Below are positions 1-6,887 of a stretch of 13,463 bases of DNA, piece by piece (position 1 is the first letter of the stretch; every line of letters begins with the position of its first letter). Below the pieces are notes generated by a model. It ran no database searches. It was not told the DNA's origin and saw only the letters and a program-made list of their open reading frames with translations. The DNA lies in assembly GCA_015711695.1 (NCBI GenBank), contig MU158452.1, forward strand, positions 1 through 13,463, given 5' to 3'. The position numbers and the translations under genes were made by a program. This stretch comes from Candidatus Geohydrothermomicrobium daggyaiense (GTDB lineage Bacteria; Actinomycetota; Geothermincolia; Fen-727; JACVIW01).

Positions 1-260
1 TCATGGGCATCGGGAAAGTGTATATAACGAGCAAGAAGTTTATCAGCGCTGATGGTGGCTTCCATCGCATAGTATGGATGCCAAAAGAACTGAAAGAGAC
101 TTTGGCCGAGCAGCTGAAAAAGACGGCAGAAGAGCTCGGTACGCCAGATTTTGTAGATAAAATAGCCGATGAGGACGTAGGAGTGACCGAGGAAGAGATT
201 CTGCCATGGCTTGAGGAGAAGGGCCATCCAGCTCTCACCATGGAACCGATCATCATGTAG
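1..260 (+). CDS. acsB: acetyl-CoA synthase (CODH/ACS beta subunit), C-terminal fragment
   Basis: This is the 3' end of a gene that begins before the window; only about 86 codons are present, ending at TAG 258-260. Acetyl-CoA synthase condenses CO, a methyl group from the methylated CFeSP, and CoA into acetyl-CoA at a nickel-iron-sulfur A-cluster in the cytoplasm. The visible part matches the extreme C-terminus of the bacterial AcsB/CdhC family: it has the VWMPKELKE segment, the DKIADE segment, and an ending of the GHPALTMEPI type. The A-cluster cysteines lie upstream and cannot be checked here. The in-frame ATG at position 3 is an internal methionine, not the start. acsC follows after 53 bases on the same strand. 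The family call is firm; the state of the rest of the gene is unknown. Confidence 0.93.
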   Translation, partial: MGIGKVYITSKKFISADGGFHRIVWMPKELKETLAEQLKKTAEELGTPDFVDKIADEDVGVTEEEILPWLEEKGHPALTMEPIIM

Positions 261-313
261 CTAATTGAAAACGAAATTCGTTCGGATGGAGGTATGAAGA
301 AAGGAGAAAGAAG

Positions 314-1669
314 ATGGCACTGAGTGGTCTTGATATTTTCAAACTGCTCCCGAAGACTAACTGCGGAGAGTGCAACCTTCCCACCTGCCTTGCTTTCGCG
401 ATGAAACTAGCCGGTGGACAGGCAAAGCTCGAGGACTGTCCTTATGTGTCCGACGAAGCAAAAGCGGCGCTAGCTGATGCTGCCGCTCCGCCGATAAGAG
501 GGATTGTTGTTGGCAAAGGGGATAAACAATTCAAAATCGGCGAGGAACTCGTTTTGTTCAGGCATGAGAAAAGGTTTATCAATCCTACAGTGATGGGAGT
601 CAGGGTTTCCGACACCATGTCGGATGACGAACTTTCTGCTGCTGTGGAAAAAACCAAATCGAATTCATGGGAGCGTGTCGGTCAGCGTCTTGAGGTGAAG
701 CTGCTTGCGGTCAAATGTGAGTCTTGCGATGCCGGGAAGTTTAAGAGTTGCCTTGAGTCGGTCAGGGGAATGTGTGACCTTGCTATAATGCCGATGACCG
801 AGGATCCTGAAATAATGAAGGCGGCAATAGATGTGATCGCTGATCTAAATCCTCTCCTTTACTGTGCAACAGCGGAAAACATCGATTCCATGGGTGCGCT
901 TGCTAAGGAGAAAGGACTGCCGCTTGTGATAAAAGGTAATGGCCTTTCAAGCCTGGCCGAACTTTCGGAAAAAGCGGCTGCCTTGGATTTGAAGGATCTT
1001 GTCCTTGACCCTGGCACGAGGAACCTCAAAGACACTTTCGAGGCTTTGACAGCAATAAGACGCGCGGCGCTGATCTCGAAGTTTAAACCTTTTGGTTTTC
1101 CAACCATCGCTCTTCCATGCGAGGAAACGGACGATATATTCTTCGAAGGCGCGAGCGCGGCGGTTTATATTGCAAAATATGCCGACATAGTCGTTCTCTC
1201 ATCTCCCGAGGCGTGGATACACTACCCGCTTCAAGTGGAAATACAAAATATTTATACCGACCCGCAAAAGCCGATGGCCGTGGACAGCAAGATTTACGAA
1301 ATTGGTTCACCCGGACCTGATTCTCCATTGCTTGTGACCACGAACTTTTCGCTAACGTACTTCATAGTTTCAGGTGAAATCGAGGCGAGCAAGGTTGATT
1401 CCTGGCTCGGGATAGTTGATTCTGAGGGGCAATCTGTTCTTACAGCATGGGCTGCGGGTAAGTTTGTGCCCGAGACAATAGCCAAATTCATAAACACCAG
1501 TGGAATCGCGGAAAAGATAAACCATAGAAAACTGATAATCCCCGGCTATGTGGCTCAGATATCAGGCGAACTTGATGAAGAACTTCCTGAATGGGAGATT
1601 CTCATAGGTCCTAGGGAGGCGGCGGACATACCTGTATACTTGAGAAATTACGTTTCCGCTGGCTCATAA
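314..1669 (+). CDS. acsC: corrinoid iron-sulfur protein large (gamma) subunit
   Basis: The 451-residue product is the large subunit of the heterodimeric CFeSP, which carries the methyl group on cobalt from methyl-H4folate (through AcsE) to acetyl-CoA synthase. The N-terminal [4Fe-4S] module is visible as C17, C20, C25 and C42 (spacing C-x2-C-x4-C-x16-C), which serves reductive activation of the corrinoid. A barrel-like middle follows, then a C-terminal cobalamin-binding part with the family segments TTNFSLTYF, VLTAWAAGKF and IPGYVAQISGELDEELP. The length is close to the roughly 446 residues of the Moorella protein. The ATG has a good ribosome site (AAGGAG at 301-306). The small subunit AcsD, which contributes to the corrinoid pocket, is not the next gene; metV follows after 24 bases. 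Confidence 0.96.
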   Translation: MALSGLDIFKLLPKTNCGECNLPTCLAFAMKLAGGQAKLEDCPYVSDEAKAALADAAAPPIRGIVVGKGDKQFKIGEELVLFRHEKRFINPTVMGVRVSDTMSDDELSAAVEKTKSNSWERVGQRLEVKLLAVKCESCDAGKFKSCLESVRGMCDLAIMPMTEDPEIMKAAIDVIADLNPLLYCATAENIDSMGALAKEKGLPLVIKGNGLSSLAELSEKAAALDLKDLVLDPGTRNLKDTFEALTAIRRAALISKFKPFGFPTIALPCEETDDIFFEGASAAVYIAKYADIVVLSSPEAWIHYPLQVEIQNIYTDPQKPMAVDSKIYEIGSPGPDSPLLVTTNFSLTYFIVSGEIEASKVDSWLGIVDSEGQSVLTAWAAGKFVPETIAKFINTSGIAEKINHRKLIIPGYVAQISGELDEELPEWEILIGPREAADIPVYLRNYVSAGS

Positions 1670-1693
1670 GGCGTAATCGAACAGGAGGAGCAG

Positions 1694-2365
1694 ATGATAG
1701 TAACAAAACAGAAAGCCTTCGAGGCAATACTGAAAGAACTCGATGGCATGGAGAAAGTGTTTTTGGTGGGTTGTGGTGATTGCGCCACCCTTTGTGAGAC
1801 CGGTGGCGAAGAGCAAGTGAAAGAGATGGCTGAGAGGCTCACTTCTGAAGGCAAGACAGTCACCGGCTCTGTTGTCCTTGAAGTAGGCTGCCACGAGCTC
1901 GATGCAAAAAAGGAGTTTCGGGCTCACAAGGAAGAAATCGATTCGGCGGACGCGCTGCTCGTCATGAGTTGTGGTGCCGGTTGCCAGTCAGCTCGAGCGG
2001 GAGTTGAAAAACCGGTTTTTCCGGCGAACGATACCCTTTTTCTCGGCAATGTTTTAAGGTACGGGCAGTTCGAAGAAAAGTGCAGGCTTTGCGGGGATTG
2101 CCTTCTGGACATAACGGGAGCTATTTGTCCGGTAACAAGGTGCCATAAGGGAATCCTAAACGGACCATGTGGCGGCACGAACGAAGGAAAATGCGAGGTT
2201 GATCCTGAAAAAGACTGCGCGTGGACACTCATATACCAGCAGCTTGAGAGAGAGGGAAAACTTGAGAAAATGAAGGCGTATCAGCCACCCAAGAACTGGA
2301 ATACCGTCCTCAAGCCTGGACGACATGTAATAGAGCGGAAGAGGGGCGGTGATGCAGGTGAGTAA
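1694..2365 (+). CDS. metV: MetV-like iron-sulfur partner of methylene-tetrahydrofolate reductase
   Basis: This 223-residue protein belongs to the family called methylene-tetrahydrofolate reductase C-terminal domain, the MetV subunit of acetogen MetVF complexes. MetV is thought to bring electrons to the flavin of MetF so that methylene-H4folate is reduced to methyl-H4folate. Cysteine groups are plain: C27, C30 and C34 near the N-terminus (VGCGDC), C66, C93 and C97 in the middle (SCGAGC), then C130, C133, C136, C145, C150, C159, C167 and C175 in the iron-sulfur part, including the family signature LNGPCGG. The start has a strong site (AGGAGG, 1683-1688). The gene overlaps metF by 14 bases, so the two are probably translationally coupled. 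No Hdr, Mvh or RnfC2-type electron-input gene is in the window, so the ultimate electron donor is not shown. Confidence 0.92.
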   Translation: MIVTKQKAFEAILKELDGMEKVFLVGCGDCATLCETGGEEQVKEMAERLTSEGKTVTGSVVLEVGCHELDAKKEFRAHKEEIDSADALLVMSCGAGCQSARAGVEKPVFPANDTLFLGNVLRYGQFEEKCRLCGDCLLDITGAICPVTRCHKGILNGPCGGTNEGKCEVDPEKDCAWTLIYQQLEREGKLEKMKAYQPPKNWNTVLKPGRHVIERKRGGDAGE

Positions 2366-3302
2366 TATGGACAAAGTCTTTGAGGAGCTCAAAGTCAAGC
2401 ATGCGAAGCCTTCGATAAAGGAGATACTGGATTCCGGTAAGTTTCTCGTGACAGGGGAAATAGGTCCTCCAAAGGGTCCGGATATCACCGAGATGATCGA
2501 GCATATAGACCTTTTAAAAGATAAGGTCCACGCAATGAACATCACCGATAACCAGAGCTCGGTAATGCGTTACCCCTCTCTTGCGACAGCAATCCTTATC
2601 AAAGAGAGAGGGGGAGAGCCTAACTTGCAGATTACCTGTAGAGACAGGAACAGGCTTGCGATTGAGGCTGACCTTCTCTTCGCGTATACCAGGGGAATTC
2701 GTTCCGTTCTCTGTCTTACTGGTGATTCAATTCCAGTGGGGGATCATAAGGACGCGAAGCCTGTCTTTGATTTGGAGTCCGTTCAACTTCTGAATCTAAT
2801 TCGCTCTCTCGAGGATGGAAAAGATCTTGGAGGCAATGAGCTCAACGAGCCAGTGAAGTTTTTCAAGGGCGCGATCGTAACCCCGGAGGCAAATCCTCTC
2901 GAGCCTCAGCTAATCAAATTTGAGAAAAAAGTTGAGGCTGGTGCGGAGTGGTTCCAGACCCAGGCTATTTACGATATGGACCACTTCGCGAAGTTTATGA
3001 AGATCGCGAGGCAGTATCCTGTGAAAATACAGGCAGGACTCGTTCTTCTTGTTTCCGCGGGTATGGCGAAATACATGAACAAAAATGTTCCTGGCGTTTT
3101 TGTGCCCGATAAATTGATTGATGAGTTGGCTTCTGCCGAGAAGGGGAAGTCAATAGATGTGGGTATCAAGATTATGGCGCGCCAGATCAAACAAATCAGG
3201 GAAGAGGGTCTTGCCGACGGTGTTCACATAATGGCTATTGGCAAGGAAGACGTTGTGCCACGCATCCTTGAAGAAGCCGAGATCGACATAAACGAATTAT
3301 AG
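2352..3302 (+). CDS. metF: methylene-tetrahydrofolate reductase, MetF subunit
   Basis: This is a flavin-dependent TIM-barrel enzyme that reduces 5,10-methylene-H4folate to 5-methyl-H4folate, the last folate step of the methyl branch. The product has about 316 residues. Family segments are VTGEIGPPKG at the first strand, MNITDNQSS, QITCRDRNR, LCLTGDSIPVGDH in the flavin-binding region and WFQTQAIYDMD. The C-terminal region, with AGMAKYMN and VGIKIMARQ, is as in the short acetogen-type MetF that works with MetV. Three starts are possible: GTG 2349, ATG 2352 and ATG 2367. I chose ATG 2352 because GAGGGG at 2341-2346 sits at suitable spacing. ATG 2367, just after the metV stop and preceded by AGGTGAG, is a good alternative that removes five residues. 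The reaction is confident; the exact start is not. Confidence 0.92.
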   Translation: MQVSNMDKVFEELKVKHAKPSIKEILDSGKFLVTGEIGPPKGPDITEMIEHIDLLKDKVHAMNITDNQSSVMRYPSLATAILIKERGGEPNLQITCRDRNRLAIEADLLFAYTRGIRSVLCLTGDSIPVGDHKDAKPVFDLESVQLLNLIRSLEDGKDLGGNELNEPVKFFKGAIVTPEANPLEPQLIKFEKKVEAGAEWFQTQAIYDMDHFAKFMKIARQYPVKIQAGLVLLVSAGMAKYMNKNVPGVFVPDKLIDELASAEKGKSIDVGIKIMARQIKQIREEGLADGVHIMAIGKEDVVPRILEEAEIDINEL

Positions 3303-3328
3303 AGAGGCATGTATTAAGACTGAACGGG

Positions 3329-4390
3329 ATGGATTTTCAACCGCGGTTTTTAGGGACCGCAATCGGGAGTCTTCCACACTTTGATCCGGAAGCGGCTTGC
3401 AGTCTAATGGTTGACTCCTTTCCGGATGCGCCCCCGTGGCCTCAACTGCCGGCGCGCAGCTATCTCGAAAACATGTATGTGCAGTTTTCAGAGGGAATAC
3501 CGGGCGTGCGCATCGATGAGGGTGGCAGAAGAATCTGGCTTGAGACAGACGAGCGCTTTATTGATGAGCTCGAGGTTTTCTATCGCGCGGTCGAAACGCG
3601 GGATATAGAGCGGTTCAGAATAAGCGATCGATTCGCTTCTGGATTGTCGGTTTTCTTAAGCGGCCGTTTTTCGAATAGGTTAAAGAATGCGCCTTATATA
3701 AAGGGGCAGATAACTGGGCCAATTTCTTTTGGGCTCACGGTCACGGATCAAAAAAAGCGTTCAATCCTGTATGACATTACCCTCGAGGAAGTTGTTGTCA
3801 GAGCGCTATCACTCAAGGCTGCGTGGCAGGTTAAGAGGCTTAAAAAAATTGCCCCTGACGCGAAGGTAATAATGTTTTTCGACGAACCGTACCTTGTATC
3901 CGTTGGATCCGCTCTGGTGAGCGTAAGCAAGGAACAAATCATAAAAGATATACGTGGCTCGATGAAGGAATGCGAAGCGGACCTGTTGGGTATTCATTGC
4001 TGTGGCAATACGGATTGGTCCGTTATTTTTGAGGTCGAACCGGATATTGTCAATTTCGATGCCTGGGATTATCTCGACGGCTTTCTTGCATACAGCGATC
4101 ACATTGCCGAACACATCGAAAAAGGCGGAGCCGTGGCTTGGGGTGTTATTCCCAATGATGAACGCGCTTTTGAGGTTGATGTTGCCGAAATTGTGGAAGT
4201 AATAGAGAATTCGTTTGAAACTCTTGAAAAAAGGGGAATTGATCGCACTGCTCTTGCAGAGCGATCAATGATAACGCCAGCATGCGGTCTGGGCTCCACT
4301 ACAAGTGAAGTCGCCGAGCGATCCCTGGCTTTAACTGCTGAAGTTTCCCGTACGTTGAGAAAGAGGTTCTTCACCGGTGAGGACAAATAA
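3329..4390 (+). CDS. MetE-like core methionine synthase (MesB-like), folate domain absent
   Basis: The 353-residue protein has the UROD/MetE barrel fold, comparable to the C-terminal catalytic half of cobalamin-independent methionine synthase, without the N-terminal folate-binding half. Seen: an N-terminal IGSLPH segment, KGQITGPISFG, the FFDEPYL strand, and a metal site with H223, C225 (in HCCGNTDW) and C319 (in TPACGLGS). The usual glutamate ligand position appears to be D244. Known families of core methionine synthases (MesA to MesD) are of this size, and MesB occurs in anaerobes with the Wood-Ljungdahl pathway. From this and its place between metF and acsE, I infer homocysteine methylation using a methyl group from the CFeSP. 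It could instead be another MetE/UROD-like methyltransferase. The ribosome site is weak; the gene overlaps lipA by 14 bases. Confidence 0.75.
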   Translation: MDFQPRFLGTAIGSLPHFDPEAACSLMVDSFPDAPPWPQLPARSYLENMYVQFSEGIPGVRIDEGGRRIWLETDERFIDELEVFYRAVETRDIERFRISDRFASGLSVFLSGRFSNRLKNAPYIKGQITGPISFGLTVTDQKKRSILYDITLEEVVVRALSLKAAWQVKRLKKIAPDAKVIMFFDEPYLVSVGSALVSVSKEQIIKDIRGSMKECEADLLGIHCCGNTDWSVIFEVEPDIVNFDAWDYLDGFLAYSDHIAEHIEKGGAVAWGVIPNDERAFEVDVAEIVEVIENSFETLEKRGIDRTALAERSMITPACGLGSTTSEVAERSLALTAEVSRTLRKRFFTGEDK

Positions 4391-5264
4391 AGCAGAATTC
4401 CCGGATAGAAAGCCCATGTGGTTGAGAAGAAAAATCGCCGGCGGGGGTGATTTCGGGCTTGTTACCAGCGTTTTAAAGGCTGAATCTTTGAATACGGTTT
4501 GCTCGAGTGCGAGATGCCCCAATCGCGGGGAATGCTATTCTTCCGGGACAGCAACCTTCATGATCATGGGAAACGTTTGCAGCCGTAACTGTTCGTTCTG
4601 TGCTATCGATTCGGGCAGGCCTATCCCATTAAGGGAGGATGAGCCCCAGGCTGTGGCAAGAGCTGCAGAGGCTCTAAAGCTTAAACATGTTGTCGTCACA
4701 TCAGTTACGAGAGATGACTTGCCTGATGGTGGCGCGGAGCATTTTGCTAAAACTGTTCAAAGCATAAAAGCAAAGCTTAAAGATGTAACAGTTGAGGTTC
4801 TAACACCGGATTTCAAAGGTAATCCGGCTTCACTTAAGAAAGTGCTGGATGCCGGGCCGGATGTTTTCAACCACAATATCGAGACAGTTAAAAGACTTTA
4901 CCCGGAGGTGAGACCTAGGGCGTTATACGAAAGATCGTTAAATGTTCTGCGCATGGCATCCGAGCGTGGTTTTTTTACTAAAAGCGGGTTCATGGTTGGC
5001 CTGGGTGAAACCTCTGGTGAGATAATTGAACTTCTTTCGGACTTGCGTGCTTCAGGTTGTGTGGCTTTGACCGTTGGACAGTATTTGAAACCAGGAAAAA
5101 ATTGCTTGCCAGTAGCAAAGTTTTACAGCCCCGAAGAGTTTAAGAAGATTGAGCGGATAGGCTACGAAATGGGGTTTGTTTCAGTCACTTCCGGGCCTTT
5201 CGTCAGAAGTTCTTATGGAGCAGAAAAAGCTTTCCGGAGGGCTATAATTCCTCTGGGGCGTTAG
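4377..5264 (+). CDS. lipA: lipoyl synthase (radical SAM)
   Basis: LipA inserts two sulfur atoms into protein-bound octanoyl groups to make lipoyl cofactors, using S-adenosylmethionine and two [4Fe-4S] clusters. All key motifs are present. The auxiliary cluster motif is C42-x4-C47-x5-C53, the radical SAM motif is C68-x3-C72-x2-C75, and the C-terminal RSSY (277-280) supplies the serine ligand of the auxiliary cluster. The length of 295 residues is normal. The GTG start at 4377 lies inside the end of the preceding gene, with AAGAGG upstream (4361-4366); an internal ATG at 4416 would still leave all motifs intact. No lipB, lplA or gcvH is in the window. Its place within a Wood-Ljungdahl cluster suggests a link to lipoylated glycine cleavage H protein, which is inference only. 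Confidence 0.96.
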   Translation: MRTNKAEFPDRKPMWLRRKIAGGGDFGLVTSVLKAESLNTVCSSARCPNRGECYSSGTATFMIMGNVCSRNCSFCAIDSGRPIPLREDEPQAVARAAEALKLKHVVVTSVTRDDLPDGGAEHFAKTVQSIKAKLKDVTVEVLTPDFKGNPASLKKVLDAGPDVFNHNIETVKRLYPEVRPRALYERSLNVLRMASERGFFTKSGFMVGLGETSGEIIELLSDLRASGCVALTVGQYLKPGKNCLPVAKFYSPEEFKKIERIGYEMGFVSVTSGPFVRSSYGAEKAFRRAIIPLGR

Positions 5265-5303
5265 GTAGAACATGAGGATAGAAAGAGGGAAGCATGGTTT
5301 GAT

Positions 5304-5311
5304 AAGGAGGT
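5304..5311 (+). promoter_or_regulatory. strong ribosome binding site of acsE
   Basis: AAGGAGGT is near-perfectly complementary to the 16S rRNA 3' end and sits about four to five bases before the ATG at 5316. It fixes the acsE start and suggests efficient, independent initiation after the 51-base gap from lipA. Confidence 0.85.
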
Positions 5312-5315
5312 CGAT

Positions 5316-6218
5316 ATGTTTACGATTGCGGAGAAGGTCAACGTAATTACGACAAGTATCAAAGAGGCGATGAAGAATCGGGACAAGAAACCGATTCAGG
5401 CGATGGTCGAGAAGCAGCTCGAGGGAAATCCCGACGCAATTGATATAAATCTCGGCCCCGCTACTAAAAACGGTCCGGAGTTGATGCAGTGGATGGTTCA
5501 GACTATTGAGGAAGTGACTGACCTGCCACTGTCTCTGGACACGATGAACATGGACGCAATAGAGGCTGGACTTCAAATCGCTAAAAATCCCACCATAATA
5601 AACTCGATTTCCTATGTTCCAGAGAGAATTAAGAGACTTGTGCCGCTTGCTCTTAAGTACGGGGCAAAGGTAATAGGTCTTTGCACGAGTGAAGCCGGCG
5701 TTCCAAGAGATGAAAATGAGAGGGTTGAGAACGGTTACAATCTCATGATGGTATTCGCGGGGGAGAGACCTGATCTTGTGGAAATGGAAAGGCCTATCCC
5801 TATGGAAGATTACTGGATAGACCCGATTGTGCTACCCATAAATGTCGCTCAGGATCAGGTTCACGCTCTGGTAAAAGCCACTCAGATGTTCAGTGAACTT
5901 CCCGAAAAACCACAACTCATCTGCGGACTTTCGAATGTTAGCAACAAATGTGCTCCTGAGGTTCAAAGCCTCTTGAATAGAATATACCTTGCGGTTTTGA
6001 TGGGACACGGCATGGATGCCGCAATTCTTGATCCCAACGATGAAAAACTTATGGCGGTGGCTAGGAAAGAGAGTCCTGAGTATAAATGGGCGCTTATAGC
6101 TGAAGGTCTGATTGAAGGGGAATTGGACCTTTCAGATCCAGATCAGCTCGCGGTGCACAAGACCGTTAAGCTTTTCCATGAGGAGACGCTTTACGCCGAT
6201 TCTTATTTACAGCTGTAG
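5316..6218 (+). CDS. acsE: methyltetrahydrofolate:corrinoid iron-sulfur protein methyltransferase
   Basis: AcsE moves the methyl group from methyl-H4folate to cobalt of the CFeSP, linking the folate branch to acetyl-CoA synthesis. The 300-residue product is a pterin-binding (DHPS-like) barrel. From recall of the Moorella enzyme, the pterin and catalytic residues correspond to D75 (LSLDTMN), N96 (IINS), D169 (WIDPIVLP) and N207 (GLSNVS); the DINLGP segment is at 43-48. Two differences stand out. The N-terminal GERIN-type segment of relatives reads AEKVN here. The protein is also longer than the roughly 262 residues of Moorella AcsE, with extra residues around 148-158 and a larger insertion at about 249-282. 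The catalytic residues are retained, so I expect an active enzyme. The HydC-like gene follows after 67 bases. Confidence 0.93.
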   Translation: MFTIAEKVNVITTSIKEAMKNRDKKPIQAMVEKQLEGNPDAIDINLGPATKNGPELMQWMVQTIEEVTDLPLSLDTMNMDAIEAGLQIAKNPTIINSISYVPERIKRLVPLALKYGAKVIGLCTSEAGVPRDENERVENGYNLMMVFAGERPDLVEMERPIPMEDYWIDPIVLPINVAQDQVHALVKATQMFSELPEKPQLICGLSNVSNKCAPEVQSLLNRIYLAVLMGHGMDAAILDPNDEKLMAVARKESPEYKWALIAEGLIEGELDLSDPDQLAVHKTVKLFHEETLYADSYLQL

Positions 6219-6285
6219 CACTGTTGAGTTTTACGATGTAACAGAAACGACTAAATTTTCTTCTTATAGCCGAAAGGTGACGACT

Positions 6286-6828
6286 ATGCCTGCTGATTGT
6301 GTTAGGACTTCCGAAAAAAACGCGGGAGCCTCCATTGTCGATAAAATCCTGAAGAAGTACAGTGGGGAGAAAGGTGCTCTGATTCCAGTGCTCCAGGAAA
6401 CACAGGAGGCTCTCGGTTACTTGTCAGAGGAAACGCTTGAGAAAATAGCGATGGCAACGGGTAGAACCCTTGCTCAGGTTTACGGCGTAGCCACTTTCTA
6501 TACGCAGTTTCGTCTGGAGCCTATAGGAAAGCATCTTGTAAGGATATGTCACGGGACTGCCTGTCATGTCGGAGGGGCGGAAGACATTGATGCTGCCGTG
6601 TGCGGGCATCTTGGTCTGCCTGATGAAGGTGGCACTACTCCTGACATGGAGTTCACGGTTGAAAAAGTTGTTTGTGTGGGCGCTTGCAGTCTTGCTCCAA
6701 TAATGATAGTTGACGGTGTTGCTCACGGCAGGTTGACGCCCGACAAAGCAAGAAATGTGATAAAAAGCTATCAAAAATCGGGAAAAGATCGACAGGTGGA
6801 AAATTCAGTCAGCGGAAAGAAAGTATGA
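6286..6828 (+). CDS. NuoE/HydC-like [2Fe-2S] subunit of NAD-linked formate dehydrogenase
   Basis: The 180-residue thioredoxin-like [2Fe-2S] protein matches the 24-kDa subunit family of complex I (NuoE) and HydC of NAD-linked hydrogenases. Cluster ligands are C88 and C93 (CHGTAC) and C130 and C134 (CVGAC). The N-terminal helical part contains the usual LIPVLQETQEALGYL and VYGVATFYTQF segments. It would relay electrons near the flavin of the next gene's product. The frame is open upstream to 6112, inside acsE, but I chose ATG 6286: AAAGGTGA at 6273-6280 provides a ribosome site, and the extension would be unlike the family. A polar tail of about 15 residues follows the conserved domain. Because a formate dehydrogenase and not an [FeFe] hydrogenase follows, I assign it to the formate dehydrogenase complex. 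Confidence 0.92.
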   Translation: MPADCVRTSEKNAGASIVDKILKKYSGEKGALIPVLQETQEALGYLSEETLEKIAMATGRTLAQVYGVATFYTQFRLEPIGKHLVRICHGTACHVGGAEDIDAAVCGHLGLPDEGGTTPDMEFTVEKVVCVGACSLAPIMIVDGVAHGRLTPDKARNVIKSYQKSGKDRQVENSVSGKKV

Positions 6829-6887
6829 AGCAGAGAAAAAATTAAGACTGGTAAAAGGCGTGGATCTTATTCTGGGGGCGAGATGCG

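Noticed and set aside
270..282. AACGAA-A-TTCGTT palindrome between acsB and acsC
   Set aside because: Short, A/T-rich and inside an apparent operon, with no second copy seen; insufficient to call an operator.
6112..6285. Upstream extension of the NuoE-like reading frame into acsE
   Set aside because: The added residues overlap the conserved AcsE C-terminus in another frame and do not resemble NuoE; ATG 6286 has a suitable ribosome site.
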